Part shown: in pieces, positions 7,544 through 16,510 of the stretch
Layout: each line of letters starts with the position of its first letter
Numbering within the stretch: the first letter of the stretch is position 1
DNA from: Roseomonas sp.
GTDB taxonomy: Bacteria; Pseudomonadota; Alphaproteobacteria; Acetobacterales; Acetobacteraceae
DNA length: 64,000 bases
NCBI GenBank assembly: GCA_020249265.1
Contig: JADCGA010000001.1
Location: 248,001 to 312,000 of the forward strand
Direction: 5' to 3'
Position numbers and translations under genes: made by a program
The notes under the pieces: generated by a model
What the model was told of the DNA's origin: nothing
What the model saw: only the letters and a program-made list of their open reading frames with translations
The model's database searches: none

Positions 7544-8287
7544 ATGGTCCTGTTCCTGTTCCATGCACTGGTCGCCGCCCATATCGTGACGGGCAGCATT
7601 GGCGCCATCGCTTTCTGGGTGCCCGTGATTGGGCGCAAGGGCGGCGCCAATCACGCGCGCTGGGGCAAGGTTTTCACCTTTGCGCTGCTGATCACCGGCT
7701 GCCTTGCCATGATGATGAGTCTGCTGACGCTGGCTGCGCCGATAGAAACCCACCCGCATCTGGAAGGCCGGTTTGATGAGGCTTTCATCCGCGGCATTTT
7801 CGGCTGGATGATGTTGATGACCGGCCTTTTGACCGTGAACCTTGCCTGGTATGGCTGGCTTTCCATCCGCAACAAGCGCCGGCATGAATTGAATCGCACC
7901 AGGCTCAATCTGTTTTTGCAATATGCGCTGATTCCGGCTTCACTCAATTGCGCCTGGCACGGTTGGATGATTAATCAGCCTTTGATGATTGGCATTTGCA
8001 TGGTGGGGTTGGCGACGGCGGCCACGAATCTCTGGTTTCTTTTGGCGCGCGAACCGGGGCCGGGATCCTGGATCAAGGAACATATCAAGGCTTTGGTGGG
8101 GGCGGGTATTTCCGTCTACACGGCCTTTTTGGCCTTTGGGTCTGTGCGTATCCTGCCCGAATTGGCGCTGAATCCCTTCATGTGGGCGGTACCGCTGGTG
8201 GTGGGTGTGGCGCTGATTATCTGGCATCGCCGCGCGGTGGATCGGCAATTCGCCGGGCGTGGGCGGCGGCTGAGCGCTGCAACCTGA
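7544..8287 (+). CDS. Polytopic membrane protein, DUF2306-like
   Basis: A 247-residue integral membrane protein with about six or seven hydrophobic segments. The pattern of an N-terminal LFLFHALVAAHIVTGSIGA helix followed by HARWGKVFTFALLITG recalls the DUF2306 family (His on the loop between helices), but the match is weak. It has a GGGGAGG ribosome site seven to twelve bases before the ATG. It is divergent from the P450 gene and ends one base before crtD, so it is likely co-transcribed with crtD. Its role in carotenoid or membrane biology is unknown. Confidence 0.65.
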   Translation: MVLFLFHALVAAHIVTGSIGAIAFWVPVIGRKGGANHARWGKVFTFALLITGCLAMMMSLLTLAAPIETHPHLEGRFDEAFIRGIFGWMMLMTGLLTVNLAWYGWLSIRNKRRHELNRTRLNLFLQYALIPASLNCAWHGWMINQPLMIGICMVGLATAATNLWFLLAREPGPGSWIKEHIKALVGAGISVYTAFLAFGSVRILPELALNPFMWAVPLVVGVALIIWHRRAVDRQFAGRGRRLSAAT

Positions 8288-8288
8288 C

Positions 8289-9818
8289 ATGGCTGCCCCG
8301 CGCGTTGTTGTGATTGGTGCCGGCATGGGCGGCTTGGCGGCCGCCGCTGACCTCGCGCGGCGCGGTGCGGCAGTGACGGTGTTGGAACGCGCGTCGGCGC
8401 CCGGCGGGAAGATGCGCGAAGTGATGGTGGATGGTAGCCCGATTGATGGCGGGCCCACTGTCTTCACCATGCGCTGGATTTTCGAGGGGCTGTTTGCGGA
8501 TGCCGGCGCTTCGCTGGAAGCGGCGCTGCCACTGCAAAAGGCCGATATCCTGGCGCGGCATGCCTGGCGTGCTGGCGGCAGGTTGGATCTATTCGCTGAT
8601 ATCGCACGTTCCGTTGATTCCATCGGCGATTTTGCCGGTGCGGCAGAAGCACGCGGCTATCGCGCATTTTGCGCGCGCAGCGCTGATATTTTTCGCACCC
8701 TGCGCGGTTCCTTCATTGCCGCCGAACGTCCCTCCCCGCTTGATCTGGTCAAGCGTGTGGGCATTACGAATATCGCCGCGCTGATCCGCACCGCGCCGAT
8801 GAAGACGCTGTGGGACGCCTTGGGCGAGCATTTCCGCGATGCGCGGTTGCGCCAGCTATTCGGGCGCTATGCGACCTATTGCGGATGTTCACCCTGGTTG
8901 GCGCCAGCAACACTCATGCTGGTCGCGCATGTGGAACAGGACGGCGTGTGGTTTGTGAAGGGCGGCATGCGGCGCGTGGCGGATGCGATCCAGCGCTTGG
9001 GAGAAACCAAGGGCGCTGAATTTCGTTTCGGTTCGGAAGTCGCGGAAATTCTGACGCGCCAAGGCAGGGCTTGCGGGGTGCGGCTCGCCACTGGCGAGGA
9101 ACTCGCCGCTGATGCGGTGGTCTTCAACGGCGATGTGGCCGCGCTCGCGCAGGGGATGCTGGGGCAGGCGCCACGCAGCGCGGCAGAGGATACGCCGCGC
9201 GCTGCACGTTCCCTTTCAGCCGTCACCTGGTGCGTGAAGGCGCCGACTTCTGGTTTTCCCTTGGTGCACCATAATGTGTTTTTCGCCGAGGATTACGCGG
9301 CGGAATTCGACGCCATTTTTCGCAGACGCGATATCACCGCCGCCCCCACGGTTTATATCTGCGCGCAGGATCGCGAAGCTGGGCCGGGACCGGCAGCGGG
9401 CACACCGGAACGCATGCTCGTGCTGATCAATGCGCCACCTGATGGTGATCAGCGCGGCTATTCGCTTGATGAGACCACCGAACTTGGCGAACGTGGCTTT
9501 GGCCTATTGAAGGCTTGTGGGTTGCAGGTTGCGCGCGATGCGGGCGCGGAAGTCATTACCACGCCTGAGGGTTTTGCCCGGCTTTTTCCAGGTTCAGGCG
9601 GCGCGCTTTATGGCCGCGCGAGCCATGGAACCACCGGCACCTTCGCGCGCCCCGGCGCGGTGACGCGCTTGCAAGGGCTTTATCTGGCGGGCGGTTCCGT
9701 GCATCCCGGCCCGGGCATTCCCATGGCCGCAATGTCCGGACGCATTGCTGCAGCGCGGCTTTTGGAAGATTGGGCAGGGGCGCGTGGCGCGATCAGGATT
9801 GGCGCGGTGCGTGGTTAG
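8289..9818 (+). CDS. crtD: 1-hydroxycarotenoid 3,4-desaturase CrtD
   Basis: CrtD introduces the 3,4 double bond into 1-hydroxy carotenoids, using FAD. The N-terminus has the dinucleotide-binding motif VIGAGMGGLAAA and the CrtI-family GGPTVFTMRWIFEGL. The segment DGVWFVKGGMRRVADA together with YATYCGCSPWLAPATL is characteristic of CrtD rather than phytoene desaturase. The C-terminus carries GLYLAGGSVHPGPGIPMA, the usual carotenoid desaturase end motif. The gene follows the membrane protein directly and ends convergent with crtI with four bases of overlap. Confidence 0.9.
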   Translation: MAAPRVVVIGAGMGGLAAAADLARRGAAVTVLERASAPGGKMREVMVDGSPIDGGPTVFTMRWIFEGLFADAGASLEAALPLQKADILARHAWRAGGRLDLFADIARSVDSIGDFAGAAEARGYRAFCARSADIFRTLRGSFIAAERPSPLDLVKRVGITNIAALIRTAPMKTLWDALGEHFRDARLRQLFGRYATYCGCSPWLAPATLMLVAHVEQDGVWFVKGGMRRVADAIQRLGETKGAEFRFGSEVAEILTRQGRACGVRLATGEELAADAVVFNGDVAALAQGMLGQAPRSAAEDTPRAARSLSAVTWCVKAPTSGFPLVHHNVFFAEDYAAEFDAIFRRRDITAAPTVYICAQDREAGPGPAAGTPERMLVLINAPPDGDQRGYSLDETTELGERGFGLLKACGLQVARDAGAEVITTPEGFARLFPGSGGALYGRASHGTTGTFARPGAVTRLQGLYLAGGSVHPGPGIPMAAMSGRIAAARLLEDWAGARGAIRIGAVRG

Positions 9819-11356
9819 CTGCGACTGAGCGTATCGCCATGCGGCACAAGCTGATCCAAAACCTTGGCTGAGGAAATCACGCCCGGCACGCCAGCGCCGG
9901 GATGCGTGCCTGCGCCTACCAGATAAAGCCCCTGCACTTCTTCGCTGATATTATGCGGGCGAAACCAGGCGCTTTGGAAAAGCTGCGGTTCCAGCGCAAA
10001 GGCCGCGCCATTCACCGATAGCAGCCGATCCTGAAAATCCTGCGGCGTGATCATGCGTGATGTGACAAGTGCCTCACCAAGCCCTGGCAGTACGGTTTCT
10101 TCCAGGCGCTTTTCGATGGCCTGGCGATAGGGTTCCGCGTGCTTGGCCCAATCCACGCCACTGCCAAGATGCGGCACCGGCGCCAAGACGTAAAAGGAAT
10201 CGCAGCCAGGTGGTGCGAGTGAACTATCCGTCGCAGTCGGGCGATGCAGATAAAGGCTGAAATCCTCGGCCAAATGCTTGCGAGTGAAGATATCGTGCAG
10301 CAATTCCTGGTAGCGGGGCCCAAGCACCATCGTGTGGTGATAGACATCTTCATACCGGCGCTTAGTGCCAAAATACCAGACAAACAGGCTCATGGAATAG
10401 CGCGCACGGGCAATCTTGCGATCTGTCCAGCGCCGGCGCGGGTAATCCTGCAAAAGCTTGCTGTAAGTCCAGGCAACATCGGCATTGGAAACCACAATAT
10501 CGGCGGCAAGCCTTTCGCCATCGGCCAGCTCAACGCCTGTTGCGCGGCGGCCATCGGTGATGATGCGCTTCACTTCAGCATTATAGCGAATGGCCCCACC
10601 AAGCCGGATGGCCAGGTTGAGAATGCCTTGCACCAGCGCCCCCATGCCCCCCATGGCGTAATGCACGCCATGCAGTCGTTCAAGATGTGCAATAAGACAG
10701 TAATAGGCAGTGGTGGTCATGGGGTTCCCGCCGATCAGTAGCGGGTGAAAGCTGAAGGCAACGCGCAGCTTGTCGCTGGTGAAGTAATCACAGACGCGGC
10801 TATAGACGGTCCGATAACCCTTCAGCCGGATCAAATCCGGCGCCGCACTGATCAGGCTTGCAAGACTATGAAAGGGCTTATCCGCCAAATCGGCAAAGGC
10901 CACGCGAAAGATGCGTTCACTTTCCAGTATAAAGCGTTCGAAGCCTGCGCTATCCTGCGGCGCAATCCGCACCACCTCCGCCCGCGTGACATCAAGGTCA
11001 GCGGAACAGCGCATCACTTCGCCATCATCGAAGCGGATCAGATAGAAGGGATCCATGGCGCGCAAATCAATATCCTGCGTCAGATTGCGCCCGGCCAGCG
11101 CCCATAATTCTTCTAGCAAGTAAGGCGCAGTGATGATGGTGGGGCCAGCATCAAAAGTGAAACCATCCTGGCGAAACACGTAGGCGCGCCCACCAGCGGC
11201 ATCCAGCTTTTCCAGAATGGTCACGCGCCAACCGCGCGCGCCAAGCCGCACCGCCGCAGCCAATCCACCAAAACCGGAACCGATCACTATCGCATGCGGG
11301 CGCGGGTCTGTGGTGTGGTCCCTCATGCGCGCTTCACTTTGCATATCATAAGGCAT
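9815..11356 (-). CDS. crtI: Phytoene desaturase CrtI
   Basis: CrtI carries out successive desaturations of phytoene to neurosporene or lycopene with FAD. Features are AIVIGSGFGGLAAAVRL (FAD fold), DAGPTIITAPYLLEELW, the CrtI-specific HGVHYAMGGMGALVQGIL, and GLYLVGAGTHPGAGVPGV at the C-terminus. At 513 residues it has normal length. Several in-frame ATGs (11356, 11344, 11326) are possible and none has a strong ribosome site, so the start is uncertain by up to ten residues. The gene lies downstream of the puf terminator on the same strand, and no clear promoter was seen. crtB is not adjacent; it is 11 kb away with crtE. Confidence 0.92.
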   Translation of the reverse strand: MPYDMQSEARMRDHTTDPRPHAIVIGSGFGGLAAAVRLGARGWRVTILEKLDAAGGRAYVFRQDGFTFDAGPTIITAPYLLEELWALAGRNLTQDIDLRAMDPFYLIRFDDGEVMRCSADLDVTRAEVVRIAPQDSAGFERFILESERIFRVAFADLADKPFHSLASLISAAPDLIRLKGYRTVYSRVCDYFTSDKLRVAFSFHPLLIGGNPMTTTAYYCLIAHLERLHGVHYAMGGMGALVQGILNLAIRLGGAIRYNAEVKRIITDGRRATGVELADGERLAADIVVSNADVAWTYSKLLQDYPRRRWTDRKIARARYSMSLFVWYFGTKRRYEDVYHHTMVLGPRYQELLHDIFTRKHLAEDFSLYLHRPTATDSSLAPPGCDSFYVLAPVPHLGSGVDWAKHAEPYRQAIEKRLEETVLPGLGEALVTSRMITPQDFQDRLLSVNGAAFALEPQLFQSAWFRPHNISEEVQGLYLVGAGTHPGAGVPGVISSAKVLDQLVPHGDTLSRS

Positions 11357-11379
11357 GAAACACCATATTTATGTCCCGG

Positions 11380-11410
11380 AAAAGGAAAACCTCCGCGCAT
11401 GACGCGGAGG
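11380..11410 (-). terminator. Rho-independent terminator of the puf operon
   Basis: On the minus strand an 8-bp stem CCTCCGCG/CGCGGAGG with a five-base loop is followed by TTTTCCTTTT. It lies 55 bases after the pufC stop and 24 bases before the crtI ATG. It fits termination of the long bch-crt-puf transcript, with crtI then needing read-through or its own promoter. Confidence 0.7.
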
Positions 11411-11434
11411 CTCCTCGGTAGTTCATTTGTGCCT

Positions 11435-11457
11435 GGGCGGGATAGCGCGCCCCACCC
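11435..11457 (-). terminator. Hairpin directly downstream of pufC
   Basis: GGGTGGG pairs with CCCGCCC (one G-U pair) around a nine-base loop, starting eight bases after the pufC stop. There is no T-run, so it is more likely an mRNA 3' stabiliser acting in tandem with the terminator that follows. Confidence 0.4.
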
Positions 11458-11464
11458 AAAGCCT

Positions 11465-12541
11465 TCATCGCGGCGTGGCATCCGCCGAACGTAGCGGGCC
11501 TTGATTGACCTGCTTCAATTCGGGGAAGTCACGCAGCATGGGTGCGCCATTCAGGGGACGATTCACGCCCTGGTGGCAAGTGGAACAATTCACCTTCAGC
11601 GGATCACCCATCACCCCAAGCCGCGGGCCATGCGGGCCTTCCGCCGGACCATTCGGGTTCTTGGCCCATAGCGGCTGCAATGGTTCGATATAGGACATGT
11701 TGATTTCCCGCACCATGCGGATGCCATGCCAGGCAGTCGTCCGCGCTGGTGGGCTTTCGGCCCATTCAGCGAAGGAACGGCTATTGTGGCAATATGTGCA
11801 ATTCACACCGAGCGATGAGGACATATGCATCATCAACGCATAGGTCCATTCAGTTGACATGGTGTTTTGAGTATTCCGCCCCGGCAGCGACGTAGTGCTG
11901 ATGTTACGGATTTCCTTGTCACCCAGCAAGAAGGGCGTGAAGGGATCAGACGGCAAGGAAGACAAACCGACTGAGGCCGCCGGGTGATTCTGCCCGCGTG
12001 GCGCCTGCAAGCCCGCGCGGCTATTCGGTTCCGTTGACCAGACCATGGTTGGCACCGCGTTGCCGCGATGGCAGGTGTAGCATGTCACGCCGGTTTGGCC
12101 GACATGCGTCGCCCATTCCGAATTGATCTTATGCGTCATCTGCAACATGCGCCGGGCGACAACTTTGGTATAGACTTCGTCGGACGCCATATTCTCAACA
12201 TTATGGCAATAGCCGCAGCCCTGATTGGGCGCGATCCATTCGGTCATCACCAGCATCAGGCGGTTGAATTGCGCTTCACTCAAATCGCGCAATACCTGCA
12301 CATTCTCATAGACCTCATGCGCCCTTGGGCCCGTTGCATCCGCAGCTTCGGGTGCTTCCGGCGCCTTATTGGCGGCGAGCAATGCCGGCAGGGTGCGTGG
12401 GTTTTCCACTTCACCCATCGAAAGGCCGCGGAAGCCGCCTTGTGTTGAGAAGACCGGTGGACGTTCAAAGGTGGTGACGAAGATCACCCCGCAAAGCAGC
12501 GCCACCACAAAGGCAGCGGTACTGAGTGAAAACTTGCTCAT
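11465..12541 (-). CDS. pufC: Reaction-centre tetraheme cytochrome c subunit PufC
   Basis: PufC binds the periplasmic face of the reaction centre and re-reduces the oxidised special pair. The 358-residue protein has four CXXCH sites: CGYCH, CYTCH, CTYCH and CSTCH, each in the expected spacing with Met ligands such as MLQMTHKI and MMHMSSS. The N-terminus has one hydrophobic segment (about 9-24) followed by ERPP. The only Cys there lies in ALLCG, which is a poor lipobox, so the protein may be held by an uncleaved helix rather than a lipid. The ATG overlaps the pufM TGA. It is the last gene of the puf operon. Confidence 0.96.
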   Translation of the reverse strand: MSKFSLSTAAFVVALLCGVIFVTTFERPPVFSTQGGFRGLSMGEVENPRTLPALLAANKAPEAPEAADATGPRAHEVYENVQVLRDLSEAQFNRLMLVMTEWIAPNQGCGYCHNVENMASDEVYTKVVARRMLQMTHKINSEWATHVGQTGVTCYTCHRGNAVPTMVWSTEPNSRAGLQAPRGQNHPAASVGLSSLPSDPFTPFLLGDKEIRNISTTSLPGRNTQNTMSTEWTYALMMHMSSSLGVNCTYCHNSRSFAEWAESPPARTTAWHGIRMVREINMSYIEPLQPLWAKNPNGPAEGPHGPRLGVMGDPLKVNCSTCHQGVNRPLNGAPMLRDFPELKQVNQGPLRSADATPR

Positions 12542-13518
12542 CGCGGCGCTCCTTGAACGATGGAGGGATCAACAGCCGGTGTCCAAGGCATTGTGTAAGC
12601 CGGCGCAAAGTGCCGATCCACGGCCCAGAGATACCAGTTGTCAACAACAGTTCCGGTCAGCAGAATGCCGATCCCGCCCGCGACAGGGCAGAGGAAGGCA
12701 AACCACCAGGCCCAGCGGTGGATACTTTCAAACGTGGCGTTGAAGCCCATGGTCCAGCGCCAGAAAAGCCCACCGCGTTCTGCCGCAGTGCCGCGGTCCA
12801 GCGTCTGTTCGATTTCACGTTCACCGCCATAGCGCCCAAGCGCCAGGATGGTTGCGGCATGCATCGCAAACAGCAGGACAGAGCCGTAGAGGAATACGAT
12901 CGAAAGCGCGTGGAAGGGATTGTAGAACAGATTGCCGTATCGGATCGAAAACGCCGCTGTCCAATCCAGATGTGGGAAGATGCCGAAGGGTACCGCTTCG
13001 CTCCAGCTACCCATGGCAACCGGGCGGATGAAGCCCAGCACCAGGTAAAGCCAGATGGCACCGGCAAAGGCCCACGCGACATGCGTGCCCATGCCAAGTT
13101 GACGTGCGCGGCGATAGGTGCGCACCCACCAAAGTAGTATGGAAAGCGTCAGGAAAAAGCCAGCCACAATCCACCAGCCGCCCTTGTTAAGCGGCGGGAT
13201 GCGCAAGCCATATTCGGGCGGCGGCGGTTCCAGCGCTAGCCAGAAAAGCTGCCGGATGAATTCACTGACATTCCAATTCACTGAGGCCAGCATGGTAAGC
13301 CCGATGATCTCAAAGGCGATGAAGCCAAAGAGCAGCGAGAGAATACCAAGGTAGCCAAGATAGATCGGACCAATCTGTGCATCGCCCAGGCGCCCAAAAA
13401 GGTGCACCTCGCTTGCTGTGCCTTCGCGCGGAGAGTTATCGGCGGGAAGGGGAACACCAGGGTAGGGTGCTGGTCCGCGCACCTGTATCCGGGTGAAGAT
13501 GTTCTGATATTCGGCCAT
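12538..13518 (-). CDS. pufM: Reaction-centre M subunit
   Basis: The M subunit is one of two membrane subunits that hold the special-pair bacteriochlorophylls, bacteriopheophytins, quinones and the non-heme iron. The 326-residue protein has five hydrophobic helices. The His-containing stretches [15 protein letters not shown] and [17 protein letters not shown] give the special-pair and iron ligands, and [14 protein letters not shown] matches the conserved D-helix approach. It starts 21 bases after pufL with GGGAGGGAGAA as ribosome site and overlaps pufC by four bases. The short C-terminal extension after helix E is typical of species with PufC. Confidence 0.97.
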   Translation of the reverse strand: MAEYQNIFTRIQVRGPAPYPGVPLPADNSPREGTASEVHLFGRLGDAQIGPIYLGYLGILSLLFGFIAFEIIGLTMLASVNWNVSEFIRQLFWLALEPPPPEYGLRIPPLNKGGWWIVAGFFLTLSILLWWVRTYRRARQLGMGTHVAWAFAGAIWLYLVLGFIRPVAMGSWSEAVPFGIFPHLDWTAAFSIRYGNLFYNPFHALSIVFLYGSVLLFAMHAATILALGRYGGEREIEQTLDRGTAAERGGLFWRWTMGFNATFESIHRWAWWFAFLCPVAGGIGILLTGTVVDNWYLWAVDRHFAPAYTMPWTPAVDPSIVQGAPR

Positions 13519-13539
13519 GGGAATTCTCCCTCCCCTCGC

Positions 13540-14364
13540 CTAGCGCCAAATCGGCAGGTTGAGCCACCAGCCCCACCATTCGGGCCAGCCGCGGGTCCAG
13601 AATGGACCACTAATCACGATGCAGATCGCACTCCAGAATCCAGCTGACAGCGCAAGGAAAAGACCGAGCCGATGGATACCAAGCGTGCCGATCGAATAAC
13701 CGATCAGGTCGCGGAAGAAGGTATTCTCATGCTCTGCGGTCTTGACAGGTTCACCTTCCGGCGGGTTGAGCGCCGAGAGAACCAATGCACCATGCAGCGA
13801 CAGCGCCAATACCGTGGTGAAGAAGAAGGTCACCGCGATCATATGCGCTGGGTTGTAGTGGAAATGCAGATATTGATAGCCGACATTGGACACCCAATCG
13901 AGGTGACTCCAAATGCCGTAGGGGAAACCATGGCCCCATGCGCCCATGAGCACCGGCCGGATCACGACCAGCGTGACATAGGCGAAAACCGCCACGCCAT
14001 AAGCGATGGGAATATGATACCCCATGCCAAGCTTGCGCGAGATTTCTGCCTGCCGCAGCGCCCAGGAAACAAATGCCCCGATCGCGCAGATGGTGATCAC
14101 CTGCCAAAGCCCGCCTTCGCGCATTGGCGCCAGGCGCAGCCCGTATTTGAGATCCGGCGGCGCGATATTGATCAGCCAGGGATTCCATGTCCCGCCAATC
14201 GCCGCGCCGTAGAGGATCAGGGCGGTTCCAACAAAGCTGAAAAATGCCGTGGTCACGCCAAAGAACCCGACATAGAAAGGCCCTATCCAGAAATCGAACA
14301 GGTCGCCCCCTATCAGGGTTCCGCCGCGGACGCGGTATTTCCGCTCAAAGCTCAACATCGCCAT
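13540..14364 (-). CDS. pufL: Reaction-centre L subunit
   Basis: The L subunit pairs with M to form the reaction-centre core. The 274-residue protein begins [20 protein letters not shown] and has five transmembrane helices. Conserved parts are [30 protein letters not shown] (special-pair His region) and [17 protein letters not shown] (iron and QB His). The ATG lies about nine bases after GGAG; a second in-frame ATG is six bases on. It is separated from pufA by 128 bases holding two hairpins. Confidence 0.97.
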   Translation of the reverse strand: MAMLSFERKYRVRGGTLIGGDLFDFWIGPFYVGFFGVTTAFFSFVGTALILYGAAIGGTWNPWLINIAPPDLKYGLRLAPMREGGLWQVITICAIGAFVSWALRQAEISRKLGMGYHIPIAYGVAVFAYVTLVVIRPVLMGAWGHGFPYGIWSHLDWVSNVGYQYLHFHYNPAHMIAVTFFFTTVLALSLHGALVLSALNPPEGEPVKTAEHENTFFRDLIGYSIGTLGIHRLGLFLALSAGFWSAICIVISGPFWTRGWPEWWGWWLNLPIWR

Positions 14365-14428
14365 CGCTTGATGCTCCTCTCCCGACGGGGGCTTTGCCCG
14401 CCTGGCGGTCCCTCATGATGTTCTGTGC

Positions 14429-14456
14429 GGGCGAGGCAGTTTCGGCTGCCTCGCCC
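14429..14456 (-). other. Perfect 11-bp intercistronic hairpin between pufA and pufL
   Basis: GGGCGAGGCAG and CTGCCTCGCCC form a perfect 11-bp stem around a six-base loop. In known puf operons a hairpin at this place blocks 3' exonucleases, so that the pufBA part of the mRNA outlives the pufLM part. No T-run follows. Confidence 0.7.
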
Positions 14457-14467
14457 AATTCGCTGAA

Positions 14468-14485
14468 GCGCGGCCTAAGCCGCGC
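14468..14485 (-). other. Second hairpin just after pufA
   Basis: GCGCGGC and GCCGCGC form a seven-base stem with a four-base loop, eight bases after the pufA stop. With the 11-bp hairpin it makes a tandem barrier that fits the expected LH1-to-reaction-centre mRNA ratio control. Confidence 0.6.
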
Positions 14486-14492
14486 CCCATGC

Positions 14493-14672
14493 TCAACCAC
14501 CCAGCTTCTGGCCAGGTGTGAAGGTCGGTGTCGTTGCGCACCAACCAAGGTGATCGCAGTAGCGCGGCGAGCTCAGAACAGCGAAGTGAATCACTGCCGC
14601 GATCGCCACCACACCTGCCGCGCCGAGGAACCCGACACGACGAGCGTCAATCACCATCCACATTTTATGCAT
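14493..14672 (-). CDS. pufA: LH1 antenna alpha polypeptide
   Basis: PufA is the alpha chain of the core antenna ring and binds bacteriochlorophyll by its transmembrane His. The 59-residue form starts MHKMWMVIDARR, as antenna alpha chains do. It has one hydrophobic helix (about 13-34) with the ligand His29 in AVIHF. The upstream ATG at 14681 stands one base from the GGAG, too close, so the ATG at 14672 is preferred. The periplasmic tail holds two Cys (39 and 45) and ends TPGQKLGG, which is unusual to my knowledge. It follows pufB by 62 bases. Confidence 0.9.
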   Translation of the reverse strand: MHKMWMVIDARRVGFLGAAGVVAIAAVIHFAVLSSPRYCDHLGWCATTPTFTPGQKLGG

Positions 14673-14734
14673 ATCGAACATTCTCCTTTCCTTGCGCCCA
14701 GGTCTCGGGAATTTCCCTCAACCTGGAACATCCT

Positions 14735-14911
14735 TCAGAAGAAGCGCCAGTCGGGCGGAACCACTTGTCCGGTATAGACAAGCGGCCGCCACAACCAGAC
14801 GAGGATATGCGCACCCATGGAAGCGAATACGGAGAAAGCCCATCCCTGGACCACCAAGTTGTGGACTTCCTTCGCCTGAGCTTCCGTCAAGCGCGTTTTT
14901 GTGTCGGCCAT
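14735..14911 (-). CDS. pufB: LH1 antenna beta polypeptide
   Basis: PufB is the beta chain of the LH1 ring. The 58-residue protein reads [20 protein letters not shown] and then a hydrophobic helix with the ligand His35 in SMGAHILVWLWRP, followed by the VPPDWRFF tail. These are standard beta-chain features: His at about 17, His 18 residues later, Trp-Arg-Pro at the helix end. A strong GGAGG lies seven bases before the ATG. The gene is shorter than 60 codons and easy to miss. It precedes pufA, as is usual. Confidence 0.93.
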   Translation of the reverse strand: MADTKTRLTEAQAKEVHNLVVQGWAFSVFASMGAHILVWLWRPLVYTGQVVPPDWRFF

Positions 14912-15075
14912 CAGTAAGCCTCCGACTTGGCCTTACGGCCATTACCGCGTCCACCCGCGCGGCAGGGACGGCAGAGGCGGAATTCCGCCCAAGCCTTCTT
15001 GTCATTGGATGCGTACCCACAGCGGTGGCCGCGGTCCGTTCGCAGACAAGATTCGGAATGGCGAAGGGGCGTCAT
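14911..15075 (-). CDS. Possible 54-residue protein in the pufQ position
   Basis: A 54-codon frame starts at an ATG overlapping the bchZ stop (ATGA) and ends at a TGA sharing its A with the pufB start (TGATG). Its codons look like those of the neighbours. The peptide is basic and soluble, with four Cys including CRPC, and has no membrane helix, so it is not PufQ-like. It may be a real small gene or a chance frame that carries ribosomes to pufB. The region also contains the perfect palindrome GGCGGAATTCCGCC. Confidence 0.35.
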   Translation of the reverse strand: MTPLRHSESCLRTDRGHRCGYASNDKKAWAEFRLCRPCRAGGRGNGRKAKSEAY

Positions 15076-16508
15076 GCCATGACCTCCGCCAAAGTCTTTT
15101 GCACGCGCTCAGCCGTCACGCGCGGCTCCGCCGCATCGCGCGCGGCGCGTTCAACTTGTTCACGCAGCCGCTTGGCTGCCGAAATGCGCAGCAGGAAGGG
15201 TTCCTGGCCCACCCGTTCATCCAATAGCGCGACCGCCGCCGCATCCCAGGGTTCCGCTGCGCGCACCGGGGTTGGCTCGACCCGATCAAGATCAGTGCCA
15301 AGCGGCAGGATATGAAACAGCGCATCAAACAGCGCGTTGCAATATTCCTGGATGATATAGGTGGCGCCGGCATACCCCATGAAGGGCGTGCCGGTGGCGC
15401 GGCGGATGATCGCACCCGGGAAACTTGCCGGGATATACATGGCGCGGCTTTTGATTTCCGCGGCATACATGCGTTCGTTGTAGGAACCGAACAGCACCAA
15501 GGGCGGCGTCTTGCGCAACGCATCGCGCACCGCCGCATTATCCGGCTTCTGCCCCGCCTTGCGGGAGAAGGCGAAGGCGCAAGGAATGCCCATTTCATCA
15601 TGCAGAAAGCGCTGCAGGCCACGCGCGTAAGTATCCGTCGCCACCACCGCGAAGGAGGCCGAGGCATAGAAATCCTGCGTCACACTGCGCCACAAATCCC
15701 AAAGCGGCTTCACCGTGGTGTGCTTTTCGCGTTCGATGAAGGGTTCCGGGTCCAACCCAGTCAATTCACCAAGCTTGCGGAGGAAGTTCGTTGTCGCAAA
15801 AAGCCCGATAGGCGCTTGCAGATAGGGCCGTTCGAGTTCTTCACAAAGCTTGCGGCCAAATTCGCGATACATGCAGATATTCACGTCCGCATCGGGCAGC
15901 TTCGCGATATCTTCCACATGGCTACCCAATGGGAAGACCAGGTTGATCTCACAGCCAATGCCTTCCACCAGACGGCGGATTTCCGCCAGGTCCGATGGCA
16001 TATTGAAGGTGCCATAGATGGGGCCGATGATGTTCACGCGCGGCTTTTCGCCTTCCTTGCGCGTGCGGGGTTTCGGCTTGCGGCCACGCGCCCCGAACTC
16101 GGTCCAAAGCCACATGATGGCGCGATCAGCGGCTTGCCACTGATCCTCATCAATTGTGCGGCAGATGAAGCGCTGCAGATTGCTTCCCTGCGGTGTGACG
16201 CCACCGCCAATCATCTCGGCGATTGAACCCGTCACCACCACGGCAGGCAATTCAGCATCCTGCGTTGCGGCAGCGCGCTTCAAGGCGCCTTCGGTGCCGT
16301 TCTGGGAGAGTGAGTCCTCATCCAGGCCGGTCACCACAATCGGCAATTCATGCGGCGGCAGCGCATCCGTGTAATGCAGCACGGCGGTCACGGGCAGGTT
16401 TTCGCAACCAACCGGCCCATCAATCACAACACGCAGGCCGCGCACCGCCGAGAAAGCATAGATCGCCCCCCAGTAGCCGCCGGCACGATCATGATCGAGA
16501 ACAAGCAT
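15072..16508 (-). CDS. bchZ: Chlorophyllide a reductase subunit Z
   Basis: BchZ, with BchY, forms the catalytic heterotetramer that reduces the C7-C8 bond of chlorophyllide a (ring B), fed by the BchX iron protein. The 478-residue protein begins [15 protein letters not shown] and contains [13 protein letters not shown] (an iron-sulfur Cys), [10 protein letters not shown]-type loops and [16 protein letters not shown], all nitrogenase-MoFe-like. It lies two bases after bchY and is the last bch gene before puf, an arrangement conserved in purple bacteria (bchCXYZ-puf). Confidence 0.96.
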   Translation of the reverse strand: MLVLDHDRAGGYWGAIYAFSAVRGLRVVIDGPVGCENLPVTAVLHYTDALPPHELPIVVTGLDEDSLSQNGTEGALKRAAATQDAELPAVVVTGSIAEMIGGGVTPQGSNLQRFICRTIDEDQWQAADRAIMWLWTEFGARGRKPKPRTRKEGEKPRVNIIGPIYGTFNMPSDLAEIRRLVEGIGCEINLVFPLGSHVEDIAKLPDADVNICMYREFGRKLCEELERPYLQAPIGLFATTNFLRKLGELTGLDPEPFIEREKHTTVKPLWDLWRSVTQDFYASASFAVVATDTYARGLQRFLHDEMGIPCAFAFSRKAGQKPDNAAVRDALRKTPPLVLFGSYNERMYAAEIKSRAMYIPASFPGAIIRRATGTPFMGYAGATYIIQEYCNALFDALFHILPLGTDLDRVEPTPVRAAEPWDAAAVALLDERVGQEPFLLRISAAKRLREQVERAARDAAEPRVTAERVQKTLAEVMA

Positions 16509-16510
16509 GC

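Noticed and set aside
14718-15020. A 100-codon minus-strand frame covering pufB
   Set aside because: It lies in another frame than the clear 58-residue PufB and is unlike any antenna or PufQ protein.
14911-15075. pufQ
   Set aside because: The region has no frame with a membrane helix or PufQ similarity, so the symbol was not used.
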